Translations under genes and position numbers: made by a program
In this document: positions 57,460 to 64,000 of the stretch, piece by piece
Position numbering within the stretch: the stretch's first letter is position 1
Layout: each line of letters begins with the position of its first letter
Notes under the pieces: generated by a model
What the model was told of the DNA's origin: nothing
The model's input: only the letters and a program-made list of their open reading frames with translations
Database searches by the model: none
From: Parachlorella kessleri
Taxonomy: Eukaryota > Chlorophyta > Trebouxiophyceae > Chlorellales > Chlorellaceae
Direction of reading: 5' to 3'
DNA length: 64,000 nt
NCBI GenBank assembly: GCA_001598975.1
Contig: BBXU01001093.1
Location: 1-64,000, forward strand

Positions 57460-58805
57460 GCCAATATAGACATCCTGGCCATCTTCTGCACCACTGCCGC
57501 CCTCTGCTTCGCTGGCACCACCACTCTCAGTGCCTGAACATAGAAGCAGCTGGTAAACACTATAGTGCACTGCCCTCTAAAGCAGATGAGCTGCCGGTAC
57601 CACAGTAACATACAACCAATTCGGCACGCCAGTCCATCCACTGGCTTGCAATTTGCTACGAACTATGCATACTGCAGCCTGGGCACATGCAGAAAGTCCC
57701 CACCTAATTCCCCGCCCCGCTCCAAGAAGCTGTGCTATGCGCTAGTCCCGTCAGCAGCAGTCTCGTAAGTTGCATAGCAGTCCAGCAGCTCCCTGTTAAA
57801 CGACATCAAGCTGTGGCTCCTGCATGCAGCACTTGATGGCTCCCAAGGTTGAGCACCACTCTGGTAAAGCACCCTTGGTCCGCCCTACCCCAAGGCACAC
57901 GGCCAAACTCTAGCCCAGGCATGCGTCAGGCGGCGCTGTAAAGGCTCCCGCCCCAGCAGCTGACCGGATGCGAAGCTTGATGGCATTTGGTCCACATACA
58001 GGCGCCCACCCACCGTAGTTCATGGGTTGGCCGCCGGGAGTCACGGCAGCAGGCGTGGCCCTTGATGCGCGCAAAGGGCACATCGTCCAGCCGGTTCCAG
58101 CTGCAGTCCACCACCGCCAAGCCCTTGCTCCCTATCAGTTTTTGTCCTGCCGAGACACGCAGCTGCGGCCCACCGGGCTGAGGGTCACCCCTTGAGAGCT
58201 TGCCCCAGACGCAGCTCTTGCACCACGCCCTGCCGCGACAGGGGGGTGCAAGTGCAGTGCTTGCGGTCACACTGGCACAGGTCCCACATGCATGGCCCAG
58301 GTCCCATATGGCCAGCCTGCAGGTGAGCGCAAGAGGCAGGTGTAGCGAGGGGTGCAGCACGGCGAGGGAGGGAGCCAGCCAGCCCAAGCTGCCGTCCCAG
58401 CGCCAGGACAAGGGGACTGTGTTGTGATGAGCTCTCTCACTCGCGTCAGGTAGTCGGGGTAAACTGCAGGTACTCCAAGTAAACAGCAAGTTGCTGAAGG
58501 CGCATCTGACAGAGGAACCCTTGAGGCGCTGAGTGGGACCTCCTTCGTTCCCCACACCATCACTGCAGCACAACTTTTAAACCTAGTCAGTCACTGCCGC
58601 GCTGGATGCCGTCACCGTCGCATTCAACCAGCATTCAACAGTGCAGCCTGGTGAGGCTGCCATGGCACTCACACACCTGTCATGGGCGTCTGGTGGCTCA
58701 GCATTCCCTGGGTAAGTGAAGTGACCGTTCACGGCAGCACCGGCTTTCTCTGTGGCCTCGGCTGCTGCCTTGACGCCCTTGCCGTGGCTTTGGCATGTTT
58801 CATCG
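57460..58805 (-). pseudogene. TSR3 pseudogene (duplicate copy, decayed)
   Basis: A minus-strand degenerate copy of the TSR3 gene at 50126-52134. Exon 1 remnant (about 58680-58793) starts MPKPRQGRQGSSRGHRESR, then loses about 20 nt against the intact gene and soon reaches a stop. Exon 2 remnant (about 58010-58320) keeps GLAVVDCSWNRLDDVPF. It carries a small internal duplication of CATGTGGGACCTG-like sequence, two single-base losses and a 7-nt loss after GRIKGHA, so no frame is open through it. Exon 3, which encodes ACKLSCAEALAAALY, is absent: sequence matching the flanks on either side is joined near 57905-57935. Exon 4 remnant (about 57715-57835) and a fragment of the acidic exon 5 (about 57460-57540) follow. 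The order and orientation equal those of the intact gene. It probably makes no active enzyme. Confidence 0.88.
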
Positions 58806-58974
58806 CATCCAACCTAACAAGAAGTAACGTTTAGCATCTCCCTTGCTGGGAGACTTACTAAAGATGATCTGGATCTGACTACAAGGCGGCGGAAGCTGCC
58901 GCGGCCGGCCGTACAATCACAAGCTGTCTGCTAGGTCAACCATTTTGCGCTTGTCGGCACGTCAGATCGGCACA
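58806..58974. promoter_or_regulatory. Upstream region of permease 2, next to TSR3 pseudogene
   Basis: About 170 bp corresponding in position to the divergent spacer of copy 1. It still precedes an intact permease although its other partner has decayed. Confidence 0.4.
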
Positions 58975-61900
58975 ATGGTTGTATCGAATATTGAAGGCGA
59001 CCCAGAAGCATGCCCAGAAGGGCCCAGGGGGCTCAAGGAACTTTCTGTGGAAGTGGAGCCTGTCCCGAAGAGCGCATTGGGACAACGAACATCTATTACC
59101 GATTTTAACGTCGATCCAGATAACCAGCGGAACGGTAGGTTGAGACTGTGGTTGAGTTGCAGCAAGCGATGTCATGGGCGCCTCGCAAGCACCGCAGTTC
59201 GGCTGCTGCCCTCGATCGTTGTAGGCTTTATAGCAATCAGCCCGCTCCGGATAAGGTCGAATGGTCCGGAAAGGGCCTGCCGGCGCGCCAGCGCGCGGGG
59301 CCCCAGGTCATCACATGCCCTACTTTGGAAGCTGGATACCTGGAAAGTAACTGTTGTTTGCAGGGAATTTGACCACCGCCACCTCCCACATCATCACAGG
59401 TGGGTCCGAAGCTGGCTGGGCCTGTGGGCCAAGCTTACCTACAGCAGGCCTCGTTGTCTCGCTATGAGATAGGGAAGAGTTGGAATCCTTTTTTGAACCC
59501 CACGCTCATTCTTTGCACCCACTGCTTGCAGCCATCATTGGTGCTGGCGTGTTGGGGCTTCCCCAGGTACGAGAAGTAGTCTGACTGTGCCGGGCGCATG
59601 GGTGGCAGGGAAGGGGGTTACATATACGTCCAAAGGTAGCCACCGAAACACTGCACCTACTGTCTGACCCCTTCCGGTCATATGCCTTAAACGTATGTAA
59701 AGGCCTCCACATACAGGTATCCATACTGCGAGGTCAGAATTGGGGTCCAGGCTCACCTATCTAGGTCCCACCAGACAGCTGCATGCCTCCTTACCAATAT
59801 GATCGTTTCGATGAAGCAGACATCATGATGTGCTATGTTTCCGCTCCTTTGCAGACTCTGGCATGGCTCGGTTGGATTGCGGGACCACTCCTAATAGCCG
59901 CCTTCTACCTGGTGACGCTCCTGACCTCCACGCTGCTGGCAAGTGTCTACGAAGTCAAAGGAGTGCGCCACCGGCGCTACCCAGACGCTGTCAAGGCAAT
60001 CCTGGTGGGTGTGGTGGCAGTGGCATTTGCCATCTGTGCAACAGTTGTACTGGCAGCTGCAGTGTCGGCCTTACCCCAGGCTTCGGCGTATGTGCCTCGG
60101 CTGAGCTCAGGACAATGCTAGATGCCTTATCAATAGCTGTGTACTACTACCAGATGGACTTGCGGGAAAGGGAGCAAGGCCACTGCTTCTCTGCAGCTAA
60201 GCAGCCTGGCATGACCACTTTGCTTCTTCCTGCCCCAGGGAAGGAGGGGGGAGATCACACTTGCGGTGTTCCAGTACCTCAACCTGGTCCTCTCAGGCAT
60301 CGCTTACACCATAGCAGCTGGGCAGTCCGGCCGGTGAGCGTTGGCCAAGCAAAGCAGTACTTCTCTTGAGGTTGCTGGCGTTCTTGCTCAGGGTTTATTT
60401 GGCCTTCAGGGGCTCCGCCAACCCTCTACTGCAGTGCTGCTTAAGCGCGGCCATGCCTTGCTGAGTGGTGTGTCTGTGCTGCCGTCTAATGTTCTATGGC
60501 TTGGACTTCAGTATGGAACGGCTGGTTTCCTTGCAGTGCTGTCATGGACCTGTATCGGTGTCAAGAGGGTGAGTGTACAAACAAGCTCTGGTGGATGCTT
60601 CTCCCTTTCGGTGTCATCCAGGTGAGGTAGAGAAGCACTTTTACCGCAGCTCGCCCGCATTCCCATGTTTGTGGTGTCGCACATGGTGGCGCAACAGGCC
60701 TGGTGTATCGTACTGATGCATGTATGGGCAGACTGCGGGAACATGGCCATGCAGTGGGCTGCATGGATTTGTGATACCTGATAGGGCAGTAGCGGCAGTG
60801 AACCCCCTGTCCGTGTCTGATGCATGCTCTAAGACCTACAGCACCCTGTGGTCCTCCTTTTCAATGGTTATAGCCTGACACTAGTGTGGTGCTTGTCGGG
60901 TGTCACTAGCATAAGACTGTCCCCCTTGGACTGGCCTACTGCTGCAGTTGTTGTTTTCCCAGCTGCCCGACCTGGACTCGGCTTGGTGGGCCAGTGCCAT
61001 CGGCGCAGCCATGTCCATTGGCTACAGCGTGCTAGCCTTTGCCATGTGTGCCTCCAAGGGTAAGCGCTCTTGGGGTACATGACAGGAAAAATATACTGGG
61101 TCTCCTCCTGGAAATGGCCTGTAGTGGCTGGCTGCCATCTGCAGATCTCCTCTTACTCTTCAGCTGTACCGTCAAGGAAGTGCTGGTGTTGACTGAGTCC
61201 ACCCCCTACCCTGCCCATGCAGCTAATAACTTGCATGGCACGGTTGGCGGGTTTGCCGGCGATGGCACAGCTGACAAGGTGTTTGGCGTCCTCAATGCGT
61301 TGGGCACTGTGGCTTTTGCCTACAACTTCGCGACAGTCCTGATTGAGATCCAGGTGAGGTGGCAATAAACATGTACCCACCACACACCGTTCAGGGTGTG
61401 CAACATGGGATGCACGTGACGGCAAGTGGAGGCAGCAGCCTGGCGGGGGCCAGCTGGGTCCGGTACTAGCAGTGAGAGCATGGAAGCAGCGAAAGGTGCA
61501 GGAAGGATAAAGGTTCTTTGTGAACATCTCCAATCGCACACTGTGACTCTGGGAGATGTTTACATGGTCATACCTTCCAGAAGGGTGGACAAGACCAGCA
61601 TCTGGTCCTTTGCGCCAGCGGCAGGGGGATGGGAGAAAAGACAGACCAGCAGTGTCGAGGTGTGGATGCGACATGAGACCGAGGCAGGAAAGAAGCCCAC
61701 AGTGGGCGTCAAGCCTCTGGTAATTCAAGGCAGCCTGCTGATGAGGATCCTTGCACCTCTGCAGGATACGCTGAGGCAGCCTCCCAAAGCCAAGAAGACC
61801 ATGGTGAAAGCCATCAACATCAGCATCACCACCTCCTTCCTCTTCTACATTGGGGTAGCCATCACCGGGTAAGGGCAGGGAAGGACTTCTCACCATGGGG

Positions 61901-63178
61901 TGACTGCTGCCGGCTGAAAGGAGCCAAGGTAGCGTCTGCTACTGCTGGCCACCCAAGGCTGGGCGGCTAGCAAAAGACACAGCCTTCATATTGTTGGCTG
62001 CCGCTGTGCTATCGCCCCGTATGTGGCCTGCTGAGGACCTTCACGGCCCACGCATGCAGGTACATGGCCTATGGGAATGCCGTCCCGGACCAGATCCTCA
62101 CTGCAAGAGGCTTGGGGCCCAAGTGGACGGTGACGTGGGCCAACGTGATGGTATGTATTACTAACATCAGCTGTGCTACGCAAGCATACGCCCCTGAGGC
62201 GGGACTGCACAGCCCTTTAGTATGTGTCATCGTTCTGAGCACTGCAGCTTGGCATGTGTGCCCCACACGTTGTCAGGCTACCCGCAAATACAGACACATT
62301 TGCTAAGTCGCCCAGGGAGTCTTGCCATGCAGGTCTTTGTCCACATGATATCTGCTTACCAGGTGGGGAGGCCGGCAGCATGCCGGATTTGATGCACACC
62401 TGCATTCACTGACCAGTTGACCACACACCATGCATTGGGAAGCCACGGCAGCATACCGAGGTGGCGGTGTGTATGCTGGGCACCTGGATTGTGTAGGCCA
62501 CTGAATTCCAACTGCAGTGGGATTCTCGACCGGCAAATCAATAGCTTGGCTGCTGCAGTTGTAGCTGATGACTTGCCCATCGCGTTGTGTGTGCAGGTCT
62601 ACTCCCAGCCAGTGTTTGCCGCCTGCGAGCCGCTGCTGCGCCGCTTGTTCCCCAAGACCATTGGCCGGCTGAGGCCCCGCATGCTGAGCATCGTCTTCCG
62701 CTCACTCTATGTTGTGGCCACCACCTTCATCAGCTGCCTCCTGTGAGTGTCGCTTGCGACTGCGCAAGCTTGGCCTTAAGGCGTGAAGGGTGCATCCCAC
62801 ATGGTGCATGCCGCTTGCCGTGGCTCTCATTTCATCACCCTTGGTAGACCTTTGCCAGTGTCACTGTGGCTGGTTGGAGGCTGACTGGGTTTCCCTTGTA
62901 ACCGCCCCAAGACATTTGACTAATACCACTTGGCTCCTTCTGGCTGCAGGCCTTTCTTCAGTTCCATCATCGGTCTTGTCGGTGCCCTAGTTTTCTGGCC
63001 GGCAGCAGTCTTTTTTCCCATTGTGATGTACACCACAGTGTACCCTAACATAGCTCGAGGCAAGAAGGCGGCACTGACAACTCTCAATGCCATCATGTTG
63101 GTGGTTGCGTTGGTGGCCGTTGTGGGAGCCATGCGGAATATCGTGAAAAACTCTCAGAACTACACAATTTTCAGCTGA
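58975..63178 (+). CDS. Amino acid/auxin permease (AAAP) family transporter, copy 2
   Basis: Thirteen exons (58975-59134, 59364-59399, 59532-59566, 59855-60004, 60239-60333, 60537-60621, 60948-61059, 61223-61353, 61765-61868, 62060-62150, 62333-62362, 62597-62742, 62950-63178) total 1404 nt, 467 residues. Every exon except the first has exactly the same length as in copy 1; the first is 3 nt longer. The cytosolic N-terminus differs most (MVVSNIEGDPEACPEGPRGL). The membrane core is almost unchanged, with conservative swaps such as SALPQASAYVPR-like intron-adjacent changes and YNFATVLIEIQ. Phases and stop are intact, so the gene is probably functional. Introns are diverged in sequence and length. 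Proton-coupled amino acid import is the family function; substrate and location are unknown. Confidence 0.93.
59600..59707 (-). repeat. Short interspersed repeat, AAGGGGTCAGACAG family, copy 3
   Basis: Lies reversed in intron 3 of permease 2, with core at 59660-59673. The outer parts form an imperfect inverted repeat (TTACATATACGT against ACGTATGTAA). The equivalent intron of permease 1 lacks about 100 bp here, so this is an insertion or deletion difference between duplicates. Confidence 0.55.
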
Positions 63179-64000
63179 GTGCGGCACTGCTGTTGAGAAT
63201 CTTGCTTTCATGTGCATTCAACTTGAAGTGCAAGGCCAGTCTCATGCTTGTCGCGAATATGATTACAGGATGCTGGCAGCAGTAGACCTCTGCACTCTCT
63301 GTGTCCCCTGCATGAATCGGACATATACTGCCTGCCTGCCATCAAGGTGATACTGCAGGTGGCGCTTGTACAACACACTGCCGTTTTCCAGGCTCAAGTG
63401 AAGGCTCATGAGATCTGACCAGTTCTTTAGGCATTTAGTAAATGCTAGTAGTTTTGCTCTGTGTGTGCAAGTGCTCAGCGTATACGCTTGCTTTTCCCCT
63501 AACTTAGGGTAATTGAATTCCTTCCAAACTTAGTCGTGATGGACGCTTTCTGCTGCCCTGCTCTGTCACAAGCATTCCTTCCAACAACCGGACTGAGGTG
63601 TCAACCTGAATTCTCGTCCTTTTGACCTGATTAATACCTGCATATATGTGCCTTGTCAATCTTAGTTATTGTGTGAGTCACCCTTTTGCCGTCCCTTGTT
63701 GCGTTACATAGTTCCTACTTCAACTTGCACTTGAACTTGTCAAGAGGTATAACAATGTCGCACAAGACACTTAATGTTAGCCAAAGAGATCCATCAAGTG
63801 CTAGTCACTCACCCTTCCAGGAAGAAGCTGCGCTACCGAGCAGATGTCTTGAACCCAGCACCGCTGGCAAGCAAATTAATGCGCGAACTTAATACAAACA
63901 CGCAAAAAACCCTTTGGGTCCATGCTCGCATAAAATGCCTCATTGAAGAAGAATGCCTATATGAAGAAGAGTTTGGGCTGCTGTCCTAGTATGAATTGCT
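63179..64000. other. Permease 2 3' flank to window end
   Basis: Similarity to the 3' flank of permease 1 continues to about 63690. The last 310 bp are unique. They contain a 71-codon plus-strand frame ending at 63989 with no recognised family, and a possible donor on the minus strand. Nothing can be called. Confidence 0.4.

Noticed and set aside
63774..63989. 71-codon frame at the right edge
   Set aside because: Too short, unrecognised and next to the window end.

Overview
This is nuclear DNA from a eukaryote, most likely a chlorophyte green alga, probably Trebouxiophyceae. The genes are broken into many short exons by GT-AG introns whose 3' ends are nearly always TGCAG. Coding sequence is GC-rich with Ala/Gln-rich filler. 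Several products are plant or algal types: a plant-like amino acid permease, a chloroplast rhodanese protein of the TROL type, AP2-domain regulators, a DCL-like DUF3223 protein and an 845-residue eEF2. No rRNA, tRNA, CRISPR array or autonomous transposon was recognised. Except where stated, exon models were built by hand from splice signals and their reading phases close from start to stop.

Layout: <1-2282 (-) GNB1L-like WD40 protein, cut by the left edge; 2527-6419 (+) F-box/WD40 protein; 8644-13274 (-) and 16026-20020 (-) two paralogous AP2-domain genes; 22101-30932 (+) eEF2 in 21 exons; 31775-34215 (-) RNA polymerase I RPA43-like subunit; 34585-36122 (+) DUF3223 protein with an RGG tail; 37310-40927 (-) BTB/POZ (T1/KCTD-type) protein; 42263-45283 (-) thylakoid rhodanese-like protein; 45498-47864 (+) chloroplast-type atypical SDR/epimerase; 48223-49521 (-) AP-2 clathrin adaptor sigma; 50126-52134 (-) TSR3 rRNA aminocarboxypropyl transferase; 52329-56626 (+) amino acid permease 1; about 57460-58805 (-) TSR3 pseudogene; 58975-63178 (+) amino acid permease 2.

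The right-hand 13 kb is a head-to-tail duplication of a divergent TSR3/permease pair. Both permeases stayed intact, with 12 of 13 exons the same length, while the second TSR3 decayed. Several genes are arranged as divergent pairs with only 194-369 bp between start codons, which suggests shared bidirectional promoters. Ribosome-related functions recur (eEF2, RPA43, TSR3), but nothing shows that they form a functional cluster.

Non-coding points of interest are an in-frame duplicated 3' splice site in eEF2, three GC-AG introns, and two families of short dispersed repeats. One repeat copy is present in permease 2 and absent from the matching intron of permease 1.
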